Positions 1-13,700 of a DNA stretch of 64,000 bases are shown here, one piece after another. The stretch comes from Solea solea (taxonomy: Eukaryota; Chordata; Actinopteri; Pleuronectiformes; Soleidae). A program made the position numbers and the translations under genes. The notes beneath the pieces are model-generated. The model did no database searches, had not been told where the DNA came from, and saw only the letters and a list, made by a program, of their open reading frames with translations. How positions within the stretch are numbered: the first letter of the stretch is position 1; each line of letters starts with the position of its first letter. The stretch spans positions 7,383,654 through 7,447,653 of the forward strand of contig NC_081149.1 in the NCBI RefSeq assembly GCF_958295425.1, given 5' to 3'.

Positions 1-1722
1 CTTAGGAAACATGTTACATTGAAATACTTACGTTTCACTAATAACAATGGTGGTGTTTCCATGAAGTCAAAATGTATATTTTATCACATATGTTACTTTG
101 TTTGTCACCTACACACCAGTATATACAGGTTATAAATGTAAAAAACAAATCAAAGTCAAATCTGCTTCAGAATTTTTGATTCAAGAGTTTTTTAATGTCC
201 AACCTCTCTTAAATTACGTAAGAAATGTATTGTTTTAAGTAAAAAAAAAAAGAAAGAAAGAGACCATGATGTTACAGGTGATTAAGAAAACACTAAATAC
301 ATTTTCATCTGCAAAATGTGTTTGTTCTGTTGTCACTCACTCAAAGACACAAATAGAAGCACTTGAACACCAGCAGAGGGCAGCGTCTGAAATGCTAATT
401 GATAACTGAGCTTAAAAATCCTCAGTCCTCCTCTCAAAAACGCCTCAAACAAGCATTTGCAAAGGACACTTTTTCTCCAGACAGTGAAGTACAGCAGGGA
501 TTTTTAGTCGAGGTTAGTTATCACTCTCTCTCTCTCTCATACACCTTGTCTGTGAATATTTAACTTATATGTTTTTTTTTACTTTATAATAAGGCTCACT
601 TTTACCAATTATGAGTGGTAGTAACTTATTAGTAAAACATTGTGAAAAGCTACTGAATGACCTCGTTAATTACTGCTATATTTAGGGTGGTCTTACTGTA
701 AAGTGGTGATGTTATAGCCCTCTAATTTAGTCTTTTCTAATCTAGCATTTATCTTTGAAGTTACATGTATATGTGACATCGAGTACGTGTGATTTCCTGT
801 GTTAAAAGTTCTTTGTGGTACTTTCTTTTTTTCTTCACCCTTGTTGAGGATTTAGACACAGAAGGTGTTGCAGCCTTGTTGTTGACGTTTGAACGTTTTA
901 TATTTATCTATGAAATGCAATGAACATGTGACTCTTCACAGCCCAACTGTCAGGTCAGAACAACAGATTGTTTGTTTGACAGGCTTTAGACTTGGCAGGT
1001 GAGTCACTCCGGGCACCGGTATCGCCTTTATATTGTTTAGATAAGAAATAATCTTTCTCTCCCTAGTTTGTGTCTTTCCCTCCCTCCCTCCTCTACTCTC
1101 CCTCTCTCTCTCTCTGTCTCTCTCTCTCTATCTCTCTATCTCTCTGTGTCCTCATCTTGCAGGTTGCAGGGTCCAGATCCAGTTTCAAGGCTATTATTTT
1201 TATAATACATATCATCACCATTATTATGCTATAATTAAAAGTTGATATCAGTATAATTTTTATCAACAATCTCTGTTGCTGCTGATATAAATGACATTGG
1301 AGTTGTATAAACATGTCATCACTGACTCAGAACTGTCCTGTTTAAACTTAGAACTTGATACAATTGTTGTGTATCTGCTCCTGGTCTCTTTCTTCTGTCT
1401 CTACCTCACCTCCCTCTTGTCCTTTCTCTCCCCCACCTCTCCTCTGTCCCCATTTTTCCTTTCACCCCAACCGGTCGAGGCAGATGGCCGTGCATCTCTG
1501 AGTCAGGCTCTGTCAGATATTTCTTCTTCCTGTTAAAAGGGAGTTTTTTTTCTCTTCACTGATGCCTAGTGTTTGCTCATTGTGTGAATTGTTGGGTTTC
1601 TCTGCTCTCCACGATGCACAGTGCTTGAGATAATGTATGTTAGATAGCGGTAAAAAAAAAAAAAAAAAAAAAAAAAAAGGCTCACATAAAACGTGTGCAG
1701 CACAAGAAAGAAAAATTCTCAC
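1..1722. other. mrtfb 3' intron sequence, no exon recognised
   Basis: This should be intron downstream of the QQMDDLF exon. I looked on the minus strand for the acidic C-terminal exon (MEWLDI-like block) and did not find it. The stretch holds a CT-rich tract (1090-1145) and a 27-base A run (1652-1678); otherwise it is AT-rich and featureless. Confidence 0.6.
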
Positions 1723-1783
1723 CACCGCTCTCAATCAACACATCAAACAGATCGTCCATCTGCTGACTCGCTGCACTGGGACT
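1723..1783 (-). CDS. mrtfb: mrtfb exon with QQMDDLF motif
   Basis: 61 bp between acceptor TTCCTCTATGCAG and donor GGTG|GTGAGA. It reads SPSAASQQMDDLFDVLIESG plus one base, equivalent to the QQMDDLFDILI-SGE segment at the start of the family transactivation domain. The next exon should begin with AG to complete glutamate; it is not visible between here and position 1. Confidence 0.92.
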
Positions 1784-4700
1784 CTGCATAGAGGAATAAC
1801 AATCATTGAATGTTTAACACTTCAAAGACATAAAGCAAAAAGTTTCACGTTCATTTCCCCGTGTATGTTTCACCTGAACAGCCGTCAGCATGCTGCGCGT
1901 CTGCTTGACCGCGTCTTCGTAGCGAGGCGGGTCTTTACACTTTGACACGTGGTGCGTGAACGTCGGCTGGTGCAACATCACCGTCGGCTGGTTGTGGCTG
2001 GGAGACTGTTGAGAGGAAACCGTTCCTTTTAAGTCCAAGACACCAACCGCCGTTTCAAATGCAGTTCACGTTGTACAGATCAAATCAGAGAGGATAAACA
2101 GGGCTAAGCAATTTAAACTACCTTATTCTCGGCTCCTGCAGGACAACTACTACTCGCTGGGAATGTGCTGAGTAAGCTCTGTGCTGCGGGATCCATTGTC
2201 CACGTCTGCAGAGGAAATGAGGACAGGTCAGCATGTGTGTGTGTTAATGAATGCATTAAACGCAGTCAACGCGGGTGAAGTGCTTCCTGCAACAAGTATG
2301 GGAAAGTAGAGCAGTGCATCACACTCACTCTCTGTGGGAGTTGTCTTGTGTTTAAGTCACCAAACGGCACAGGAAACATAAAAGATGACCACGGCTCTGA
2401 ATCACCTGCTTTCAAAAGCTACACCATGAAACTTTTTCAAACCTTAAAAATAACAGCTATAAAATCATTCTAATGGCTTCTGCCCCTGAACCTTTCTCCT
2501 TGCACGTAACCTGTAAATGTAGTGTATAACTTTTAAAAATAAACACTTTAAATTGTAAAATTACTTCACACAGTGCTGATTCATTCTGTCAGCTCCCCCC
2601 CTCTGTTTCTCAGTATAGTCATGTTTAGGCCGTGTGTTGCTCGGCGACAATCCCACACTGCAAACAGGAAGTGATTAGTTTTATGTCAAGGCAGACAGAG
2701 GCAGCAGAAACAGAAACAGTGAGTGCCTGTGAAGTTTGAGTGAAAACACAAAAGGGGCGTCCGTGGGCAGCGGTTTACAGGATAAACTTCTCAGCCAGTT
2801 CAAGGATAATGGCTCATCTGTCAGTTACTCTTATTTTCCACAGTTTTACAGTGTCCTCCACACCAGGGTCATAGGACACTGGAGCCAATGCCAGCTGATA
2901 GAGGGCGAAAGGCGAAAGGGAACACCCTGCACAGGTCGCCGAGTTCATCGCAGGGCACACACACAAAGATGAACAAGTTTTCACTCTCACTCTCACTCTC
3001 CACTTAGCCTCTACAATTAAACTCCACACGCTCTTGGTCAAACTCGGACTCCAGTTCGGAGACGGCAGTGTCTCCTTAGATGAGACACTTCTGTTGCCAA
3101 CAGTGTATGAATGGGTTTGATAGAAGCGTGATGGAAAAAGTACTGCACTTAGATGCACTGTATGAATGGACAAATGGGCACAAACTGCAGGAGAAGGAGA
3201 TGAAAAGAAACACAAGCCATTTAACATTTATCTTTGCAGTTTATTTACAATCTTTGTTCTCAGAAACTTGATCAAGTGTTGAGTCCAAACACTTTATTTT
3301 TTCATCCGAAAGTTTACTTTCTTTTATTTGAGTTTTTTGAGGCACTTGTATCTTAATCTTTTGTATTATTTTTTTTTATTTCATGAGATAGCTAAAAATA
3401 TATGGGGCTTAAAATTCAGCATCAATTATACCAACCACCAAAAATCGGCATTGGCCAAAGAAAAACCCATATTGGTCGACCTCTAGTTTTTAGCTTAAGC
3501 TTTCTCTATGTACTTGTTTGACAGAGGTGACCATGTCGCTCCGAGATTGTTTTTGTACAGTAGTCCACATAAACCAATAAATACAAAAGAGAGTCTGGTA
3601 TGTGAAGGCCACCGTAGTTCCCTGACATGCTTGGGAAAGGGAAGATGCCACTAATCCTCACTGACTCTCACACACTGCACCTTATAAGTGACTTGTGCTG
3701 GGTCGCCTTCGGCCGAACCATCACCACGTTCCTCCCCCTGCTTGTGAAAAGCAGAGCTGGTGCAGTGGAACTCATGAGAGCAATGTCAATCGGCGGTTTC
3801 TGTAGCTAATTCTGGCTGCACGTTGGGCTCAGAGCAGAAGGACGAACAGAGAGCGGCGAGGGCGCTTACGGTCAGCCGTCACTCAGAACCTGCTCCAGTC
3901 GCCCATGTTTCCACAGGCCTTCATTTTTTTTTATTTTTTTTTATGTGATTTCACCACCCAGCCGAGGCCTGTTATTATCATGGCAACGAGGAAGATGTAT
4001 TACCCATGGTAGCGTGCAACAGATTGTTGGAGGGGGAAAAAAACACATGATATGTGATACACATGAAGCAGTGCCACCAAAAACACCGCGCAGCGTCTAT
4101 GATGTGCGACTTAATGAGAATTTACTGCAAAGAAAACCACATTCGTGATTTCGGAGTGGCATGTGATTTCACATGCGGGCGATCACGCACAAGTTGGGGT
4201 TTGTATATTTTGAAGACATGTTTAAAACTACCATGAAACCACAGCTGATAGCGTAGACTAATAAGGAGGCAGAGCAAGGCCGTGTGTGCAAGCATTAGAG
4301 TGTTTTCTTACCTTTGTCAGTGGCGGAGTGTGAGCGCTGCGTTGCTGCTGTAAAGCTGCTGAGGCCTCTGTTTTCAGTGGCACCTGTCCAGAGGCCTGGA
4401 TGATGCCTGGGGCCGGGCTGCTAACAGTAGTGTGTAATTTGATGCAGTTGGCAGGGATCTGGAGAGCGACTGCTGAGCTGGGGAGGGAAGCAGGCAGGAG
4501 GATCTGTGCTTCGGCCTGGACGGACTGCAGGGTTTCAGGCTGCTTGATGGTCTGATGGCTGATGATGAATTGGTTTGGAGGAGCGAAGTGGCACTGAGCT
4601 GCAGCCTCCTCCTGCTTCACCGCCACCGGCAGGCCAGGAGAGCTGCAGGACGCGGAGCAGTTTACGGGAGAACCGTTTTCCTCTTTGACCCGGACTGGAG

Positions 4701-7700
4701 TGAGAGGACAGAGCTGAGGTGGAGAATCTCCGTGCTGACTCCTCTTCTCCACCTCCAGCTGCATCTTCAGTTCCTCCACCAGCCTCTGCTCCTGCTCCAG
4801 CTTCCTCATCAGCTCTTCAATCTGACGCTCCTTCTCGTACAGACGTTTGTCCTTTTCAGAGTCCTTGACTGAGTGCTTCCCATGCGTGGGTAACTCCTCC
4901 TGTGGAGCTCTCATGCAGGGAGCTGAGCAAGTTCTTGACTGAGCATCTGAGGATTTTGCTGGACTGTCTGCCATACTACTGTCCTCTATGCCCAGACTGG
5001 ACACCTTGGAAGATATGGGGGACACAGGTGGAGTTAACTTTGTGTGTTCAGGCTGTGAGGCCACCGTTTCCATGGCAGCAGCAGCATTCTGAATGTTAGA
5101 TGTCTCCTGATACAACTTGAGCCTCTCGATCAGATCTGTCTTAGTGCCAGAGACAGGCAGAGACCTGCGCTTCAGTTCCATTTTCAGCTCAGCGACCTGT
5201 AAACAACACATTATCATAAAATGTCTTTGCTTTGGGCTCAAGTTTATAGTCAGACTGTGTGCAGGCAGCAATCTGTCACCTTCATCTCATCCAGATTGCC
5301 GGGTAAATGACGCTGCTTGCGGCTGGTGTGAGAGTGGCGCGGCGGGACGGGGGCAGATGCGACGTTTCCACTGGAACAGCTGGTTTGTACCTCAGTTGCT
5401 GGCCTGTTGTAATAAGACGGAAGAGAACAGGAGTACAGAATGTGAACTTGTACTCATTTTTCACAATTAATTGCTTATGTGTAGGAAATCGCGGGGCAGG
5501 AAATGTCAAGTATTAGAGACAAACAGCAGCTGCGGTGAAACAGATGAGGCCACGAGCTTCACGTCATCTGGAGGCAGGTGCTCGTGTTTGATTTGTTGTT
5601 TGTAGGAAATGAAAATTCAAATAAAAAGTGAACTCTAGAAGGAGGCAACATTTGTGATGAATCAATCAGTCAACGGCAATGAAGTCAAGCTTATAAGTCT
5701 GCGCACGTGTGTGCTGCGGAACGAAGCCATACTTTACTGTGGCGGGCAGCACAGACAGGTAGTTGTACTGCTGCTGCTGCTGGCTTAAGATCTGGAGCTG
5801 CAGGAACTGCTGCTGCTGCTGCAGGAGGCGAGCATACGCAGAGTCCATCGGCATCTCGTTGAGCTCCTGCTTCTGGTCCGGTGGTATGTACTGATGGTAC
5901 TTCAGCTTTTTCACCCAAGGCTTGGGCTCTTTGCTCTTTTTGCTGCGGCCTTTGTCGCCAGGAAGCTTGGGCAGGCTCTGCTGCAAAACAAAACAAAACA
6001 AAGGGGACATGTAAAACCTGAGAGCTGATCCAGTTTATCAAAGATTACAGTTAGTATTAGCCTGTGCCAACATTTTATTTCTTTATTTATTATTATTTTT
6101 TTAAGCCCTGAGCAGGAACATTGTTTGACACCCGTTGAGTTGTGCAGGATGGGGAAACGGGTAGTGGAAATGTGACTCTTATTGTTTTACCACCTGTAAT
6201 TACAGGATGCACATGAAAATGGCTTGGCATAAAAGCAACAGGTTATAACCGTGAAACCAGAAACTCCAGAGTTGAGTTGAGCAAAGCACACACCCACCAA
6301 TTTGTCAAATTAATTCCCCGATCGTATTCCGAGGGAGAGAGAGTTCATCTTATGCTCAAAGGATAACTGGATTAAGAGTAATGTACAAGTTATTGCTTCA
6401 CCCTTGCACTTTAGATTTTTGGCCGAGGCTCTGCACAGCCTGAGCGAGGAGGGCCAGCAAGTCACTGCACCCTAATTGAAGACAAACTGTGGCTAGCACT
6501 GATTTAAAAAAAAACAACAACAACAACAAAAAAACAAGGACCTTTAAAACCTGTTGTGCATGTTTGACTTGGCCAAGTGCTGAATTTCACTTCACCCCTG
6601 AACTGATGTGACTTTCAGAATGATAAAACACAGACCCCGTGTCTTCTGACACCGTATCAGTCATCACATTTCCAAAGGAAACAAGGGAAAAAAACACACA
6701 GTCAATAAATCAGAAAAACAGAGAGCTGAGGTTATAAACTAAACTAACTCATCTTTAAAAAAAGAAAGAAAAACAAAGCCTGCTATTTTAATTTTAAGGA
6801 AACTTAGCTCACCTTCACGAGAACTGGCCCTGGCGTGACAATGGGAGCGACAGTGGTGACTGACAGAGGTGTAGATGCTTGCACGTTGCTTTGTGGTTCA
6901 CTGGCAGAGATGGGATTGACCAAATCTGATGAGAGCTGTGAGTTAGGTGACGAGGAGTGCTAAGAAAAACAAGAGGAAAAAAAAAGTTGCTTCACTTGTT
7001 AATCATTAGTCCCAAGAGAAGCAACTAATTAGGACTAAAAACCAGATTAATTAGATAATTAAAAGTCAAACATAATAGTTAGTTAATTGTGTGCATATGC
7101 AGAAAAACAAAAAAAGTGTTTCTTCTTTTTTCAGTTTAAAAAAAAAACCTAAATTCACAATATAAATCTTGACAAGAGACACAAAATTTGTGCAAAAATA
7201 TAATACTTCTGACTATTTTACTGCTGATTTTGTAACACCAAATGTTATTTTGAATAGGTAAACCAGACACCTTCCAAGAAATACATGTTTGTTACGCAAA
7301 TCACAAGTTTTTATGAATGTGTTATTTCATAAATCTTAAGTAAAAGGCTGGGAAAATAGCTGCAAAAATGTATTTGGCAACCTAAAAAAAAAAAAACCTC
7401 CCTAGAGCCATCTGCAGCAGGTCCTGATCCAGTGTCTGGTTTTGAAACACTTTGTTTTTGAAAACCTGAAACAATAGCATCATATATAGTTTGCAATAAA
7501 GTCTAAAAATCCCTAATATGATAACTTTCCTCTAATTTCAAGACAGTTCGCACAGTTTGTGGTATTGCTTTACCTGTGTGGGAGAATTTAACTGAGAGGA
7601 GAATGAAGTGGACTCTATAAGCGAGGCCGAGGTGGAGCCGGGAGTTTCCTGGCTGAAAGGCTGCTCTGGTGATAAGGCATCAGCGCTGTCTTCATCAAAG

Positions 7701-10700
7701 CTGTAAACATCTGCTGCCTTAGAGTGGTTCGCCTTATCACCTATGAGGTCGACATCAAATAAAAACAAGCGCAGCTCATTTTCTATTCAAAGAAACAAAA
7801 AATCTAAACAGAGAAAAGGCATTTCTCAAAGTTGAAAAGTTAAAGGGGAGAAGTTAAAGTTAAAGCTGGGGACACACTACAAGAATTTTTTGCCCAATTT
7901 CATCCTCGATTTACAGAGTCTGCACCAGTCAGCACTAGTTGGGGACATTCTGCACAGAAATCTGACCCGCCCCAACCTCAGTCACCATCAGACCTTTTTG
8001 AGCCGACTCAGGATGCAATCGGGCAGTGTGTAATCGGGTAGTTTGGACACAGGAAATAGCATCAGAAGATGAGATGTTTGCGTTCAGTTGGTTTTACAAA
8101 CCATGTCGTCTGTGGTCCCTCATCAGTTGTTAAATGTGTGATCCCCTGTCTTTCAATTGTCATAAAAAAATCTACAGAAACAGTCGGTTAGTGTGTACTA
8201 ACCAAGTCTACTAAAAAAGTCTTTTCAAAATCGCTAACGACTGTGAAAGTTGTGTAGAGTGTCCCCAACTTCAGACACAGTGGTGGAATATTATTATTCT
8301 ATATTTATCTTTTATGATTTCAAAGTGGAAAACATGAATGTCCAGTAACGGATCCACAAAACAATAACAAAAACAATATCTATGATAGCTTGCTAACAGG
8401 TCTGGAAAGTGCTTCTAGGCTAAAATTAGCATGCTAACATGTTCACAGTGACGATGCTAAAATGCTTAAAAAGCAGGTACACCGTTTACCAAGTTCACCA
8501 TTTAGCATGTTAGCATTCAAAACTTGCTTATTAGCACTACAGAGGACACAGCTGAGGCTAATGGAAAACAGGTCAACAGGTTTTTCATCAGAGTGATTAT
8601 TTAACTGCTCTTTCATTGATAACGTTTTGTTTTGCTCAATCTCTTTATTAATGTGAATAAATACATAGAGTAATGGCAAACAGGGGTCACCGTCCTTGAT
8701 TGTGCGCACATATTTAGCCAATAAGCTGCTTCTGATTCTATTTCTCATATTCTGAGTTCACTTCAGTGAGTTAGTAGCATTTAAGGTCAAGGTAAATTTA
8801 CGAGAATTACAGCTCTAATGCAAAACACCCTTCAATGGAAACAAGTAAATAACAATTGTGCTTTGTTGGAATTTTAGAAATATTGCTTTAATTTTGCTGA
8901 AAAACTGTAAAGGAAACAACTGCAGTCAGAAAGCTTCACCCTCCCTTCTGCACAGAGTTAAGCGGTCAAATGCTTTTCACATATTGTAATGTGGGGCAGT
9001 GTGGTGAGAAACCAACTGAATGGCATTGGCATCCAGAACTAAGACAATAAAAAACCATTTAGACAAATACAGTGAGGAACTGAACAGTCAGTATGACACA
9101 CAGGCAGAAATAATGACTGATTTTTCAAAAGGGTGAAAGGGTGAGCACTGAAATCGCAGCGCAGTTTTTTCCAGTGATAGCAAACGTCTCGGATGTTTCC
9201 CGTGATTACTCACACCTGTTCATAATTTGTGACACCTGTGTCTCATTATCTCCACTCCCTTTGTTTCCTGCCAGTTTGTCTCCAGTGAAGTGAACCAGCC
9301 TTTTCTTTTTTGTAGTAAAGATGATAAATGGTACATAATGAATGAACCACAATGTATGATTTCGTGATTCTACAATAATTAGTGCTCTACAAGACAAAAG
9401 TATAATGATAGATTCATATATCTGTCTCACTGGAGGATACAAAACACCCCTAAAAATATCACATGATGGATGTAGTGAGTGTTTGGAGGTGTCACTGCAT
9501 TGTCATTGTTGGTGAGGATTAAATAATATCTACCATCGGTGGCCTCTTCAGCTGCAGAGTCCACAGCAGGCAGGATTTTCTTCTCCACTAGCACCATGGG
9601 TCCAGGTCGCTGGGCGATCTTCTCGTTGAGATCGTCAGTCAGTCTGGCCCGCTTTAGCTTCATCTGGGTGGCGTGCAGGGAGGCCTCAGCCTTCGTCTCT
9701 GATAGAAGACAAAGAGGATCGTTAGTTATGATCTAGTGAGCCTCTTAACGGCGTTGTCAGCGTGAGTCACTGCAGCTTCCCCCAGACCTCACAGAGACTT
9801 TTATCAGGGTATAACTTTTAGCGAGTTTCAGACGACTGAATAACCATCTTTCATGTCTCTTATCTACTAACTAGTCAGAACACACAGGAGGATGAGTACC
9901 TTGTAGGATGTGCATACGGACCAGGTCAGATCGGTCAGGCCTGCTGCACAGTTTGTGCTTTAAGAAGTTCCCAGTCTGTTCAGAAAACGATAATTTGGAG
10001 ACATAATTTGAGATGATTATATCACCATCAGCTGCAGCGCTGGTGGCACGAGTTGGTGTCTTACCTTGGCTCTCTCCAGGCTGCGAATCTGCTCATGAAA
10101 GGCAGCAGGTGTTTTCAGAGCTGTGACAAAGTGGATAATTGACACACATAAATATTTACACATACATAAGCAAGCAAACTGTCCGTTCCATTTTAAAATA
10201 AATTATTTCTCCATTTCACTTCTTCCGGTTGTGCAGTTATGAGTACAGAGATCTGATACCCTCTTGAAATTTATACACACATCTGACACAAATCAACACA
10301 AATGGGATATACTGAACTGTCAGTATGTCCAATTTACAAACTTTTGAGGCACGATTAAGCACCTAATAATCGGAGATGATTACAAACAAAGTACGACACC
10401 TCACAATTATCATTATTGACCAGTCTCTGGCCTTGTCCTAGAGAAAAAGCAGTGTCTTATGTAATATTTGTTTTCAATGTGCCTGACACTCTCGTAAATC
10501 TAATCACAGTGCACTCTGTTGCAGACCAGAAAACCAACTTGGCTTGGATAATGTTTCCCTGAATAATAGTCAAGATCAATATTTTCTGGGCTTCACATGG
10601 TGGTCCAGTGGCTAGCATTGATGTCGTTCAAACGAGGGCCCTCTCCATATAGATTTTGCATGTTCTACATATGTGGGCTCGAGTACTCCAGCTTCCTTCC

Positions 10701-13700
10701 ACAGTCCAAAAACATGCAGATTAGGTTAACTGTACATTTTAAATTGACCGTAGATGATGGACTGGTGACCTGTCAGCTGGGATTGGCTCCAGCTCCCCGC
10801 GACCCTCATATGGCAGATAAAGCGGTAGAAAATGAATCAATTAATTTTGTCTGGTCCAAAAAATGGAGTACCCCTGGGCTCCGATCTTGACCCTCTGCTT
10901 TTCTTTTGTTACTTATTGGCCAAATTATACGCAGCCATGGCTTGATTTCCTCTGTTACACTGATAATTAGGCCTGGCTAACACCAGACTGCATCTAAATC
11001 TCATTTGAGATTAAGTATGAGTCTGGAAAGGTTGCGACCAACAGACGTAGATCAAAATGCCTCTGTACACAATTGGATAGACTTACAAATCCAGATGACG
11101 TATGCAGAGGAATGGAAAACATGAAAACTATCTTAATAGCTGTAGTTTTCCGGGAGTGATGGCTATCTAGTACAGTAATGGTGTCTTAATGACAGGCTTT
11201 GCCCGGAAGCTCAATGGAAGCAACAGCCGAATCAAAAGACAGCTGCTCCTCAGTGGCCATGTTAGATGTATATAAAAGCTGCTTGATGGCACTTCTCCAT
11301 CGTTATTGCGAAGTGTGCCTCTAGAGCGCCAGAGGAATAAACCCATTTGGAGATTCTGTAGTTGGCCAATGCGGCGTCCTTGCCTTGCTGTTGCCGCAAA
11401 TCGCTGGCAGACAAAGTCGAACGTCAAAGAGAGACAAAACTCATTTGTTGGTCAGACACTGACATTGGCATCAACCTCCTACAAATATCTTGGTGCGACG
11501 CTTGATCCTCACGTCTGTTGACTGTCATGCAGCTGCAGTAATGTTTTTTCTGTCTATGACAGATGCCAAGACTCTTATTTATGCCTTTGTCATCCAGACT
11601 GGATAATTGTAAAGTTTTGTTTTCACTCCTGCCACGTTATATTAGGAAAAAATTCTTAACATGGTTCAGCTTGCGACAAGATTTTCTGTAAACTTTCTGA
11701 TAAGCGATGCGTCTCTATAACCCTGAATTTGTTTTTTTTTTCCTTGCGCACATGAACGTCCAGGCTTAGTGCCTATCTCCCCCCTTCCTATTTCTTTCCC
11801 CTTTTCCCCCTCCTTTCTCCTCCCTGTGCTCTGTTTTCACTCAGGCTGGACCACATGCCATCCTGGGACTTCTCTCCCTCTCTCTCTTCAGGCTGTTGTG
11901 GCCTTGTTCCAGATGTTTGGGATCTGGACCTTCATCCTCCAGAAGTCCTGCGGCCTCCGTCCATGTCTGCCTCTCCCTCTGTGTGTTTGTTTCCTTCAGC
12001 TTGACCTGTGAATAATGTGCTTGGTGTTGCCTCGTGCATGTTTGTGCAGTCTGTCCTCCTCCCCGGTCTTCACAATGGAGAAAAGGTCGTGTGGCTCAGA
12101 TTTCCTGGATAGTCAATGTCCTCCCACGTCACATGTTTTATTAATGTTATTGTCTGAGATGTTGTCATGCTGATTCTCCGGACTTTAAATCTACTTTGTT
12201 GCTTTTTATTTTGTATAAACAACATCTACTACATATCTCTGTGTCTCTTGTGGTTTTTCCCTGTTGTGTCATTTGGGGGAGTTTTTCCTTTTCCGATTCA
12301 AGGGTCTAAGGACAGAGAGTGTCGTAATACGGTTGTTCAGCCCCTTGAGGCAAATTTCTGATTTTGTGCTTTTGGTCTCCATGAATAAAATTGGACTCCA
12401 CTGACTTTATTTTCCACACTGACTCAACTTCAGTGTTATCAAATTTTTCTACCATTAACAATCAACTTTCTCATACGAAAAAAAGGAGTACCCCTGGGCT
12501 CCAATCTTGGCCCTCTGCTTTTCTCTCTTACATCATCTATACATCATCTCTTGACTCAATTGTATGCAGCCATGGAAAACACTAATTACGTGTGTTGCAC
12601 TGTAATAGCTGATGACTGTTTTTTAATTCTCAAATTGGAAGCAACGACATCTATCGCATTTCTCCCCTGCTTCTCTTGTGATTTTTTATTTTCCTGTTGC
12701 GATATTTGGGCGAGTGTTTCCTTTTCGGAATCAAGGTTCCAAGGACAGAGTGTCGTAATATTGTTCAACCCCTTGAGGCAAATTTCTGATTTGAGCTCTT
12801 GGTTTCCATGAATACAATTTGACTCAACTGACTTTTGTTTTCCACGCTGACTTGACTACAGTGTAATCCACTTATTTCTAATGTGTTATGTCTTTGTTCT
12901 GCATGAGTGCAACATTAATAATAAACAGAGGTTTGTGGAAATCCAACAGGAAGTGTCCGCTTAACTGATTCAAGCAGAGAGGAGACAGTTCCACACAGAG
13001 AGTCCACTCTTTGATCTCTCAAAACAAACTCACACTGCTTTAGACACGACGAGGTCGGCCTCATTGACCGGTCACTGTGATGAGACACTGTTTGTTTTAA
13101 GAACATATTTGCAGAGGGGACATTCTGAAGAGCGTGTCAGAGGAGCAGAGAAAGACATTCCTTTTTGTCACCTAAATCTTAGCACATACCTGTCTCAGTG
13201 TGGGAGTAGCATGGTGCTTTAGTGGAAAATAGGTTATTTGTGCAGGCCGCTGCCCGGTCAGGCCACAGACTGACCTGCAGTGAAGGCTCAGTTACTGACT
13301 CATCTGGTGACGTGGGACCAGAGAGGAGCTGAAAACCTGACAGCAGGAGCTTTCTCAAGAGTGAGCAGGAAACAACTCTCTCTCTCTTTCTGCCCTCCAG
13401 CTATAAGCATGATTCTGTCAGAGATTGAGCTCATCTTTTATTAGGTGTTCTCAGAAACACAACGCTCACCCAGGGTAAGTAGGACAGGGGACTGAATCTG
13501 TTCCACTTTTGTCACATGAATGAATGTGAACGGTATCATAATAGTACCTGTTCTTTTCAGGTTTGGTGCTGGTGTACTTGGATTTGGCGGCTTTATCTTT
13601 CATTCAATTTCAATCCGGGACGAACAGCGATCCAGCTTTTGGTGGACGTAAAATAAACCTGACACCAGAACAAAAAAGAGATCTACTAAGGTCTGGATGG

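Noticed and set aside
2814..3227. 137-codon minus-strand frame near the mrtfb 3' exons
   Set aside because: Overlaps a dispersed repeat and does not join in phase with neighbouring exons.
5691..6041. 116-codon frame overlapping the B1/Q-rich exon
   Set aside because: Shadow frame of the real mrtfb exon; Ala-rich because of shifted CAG codons.
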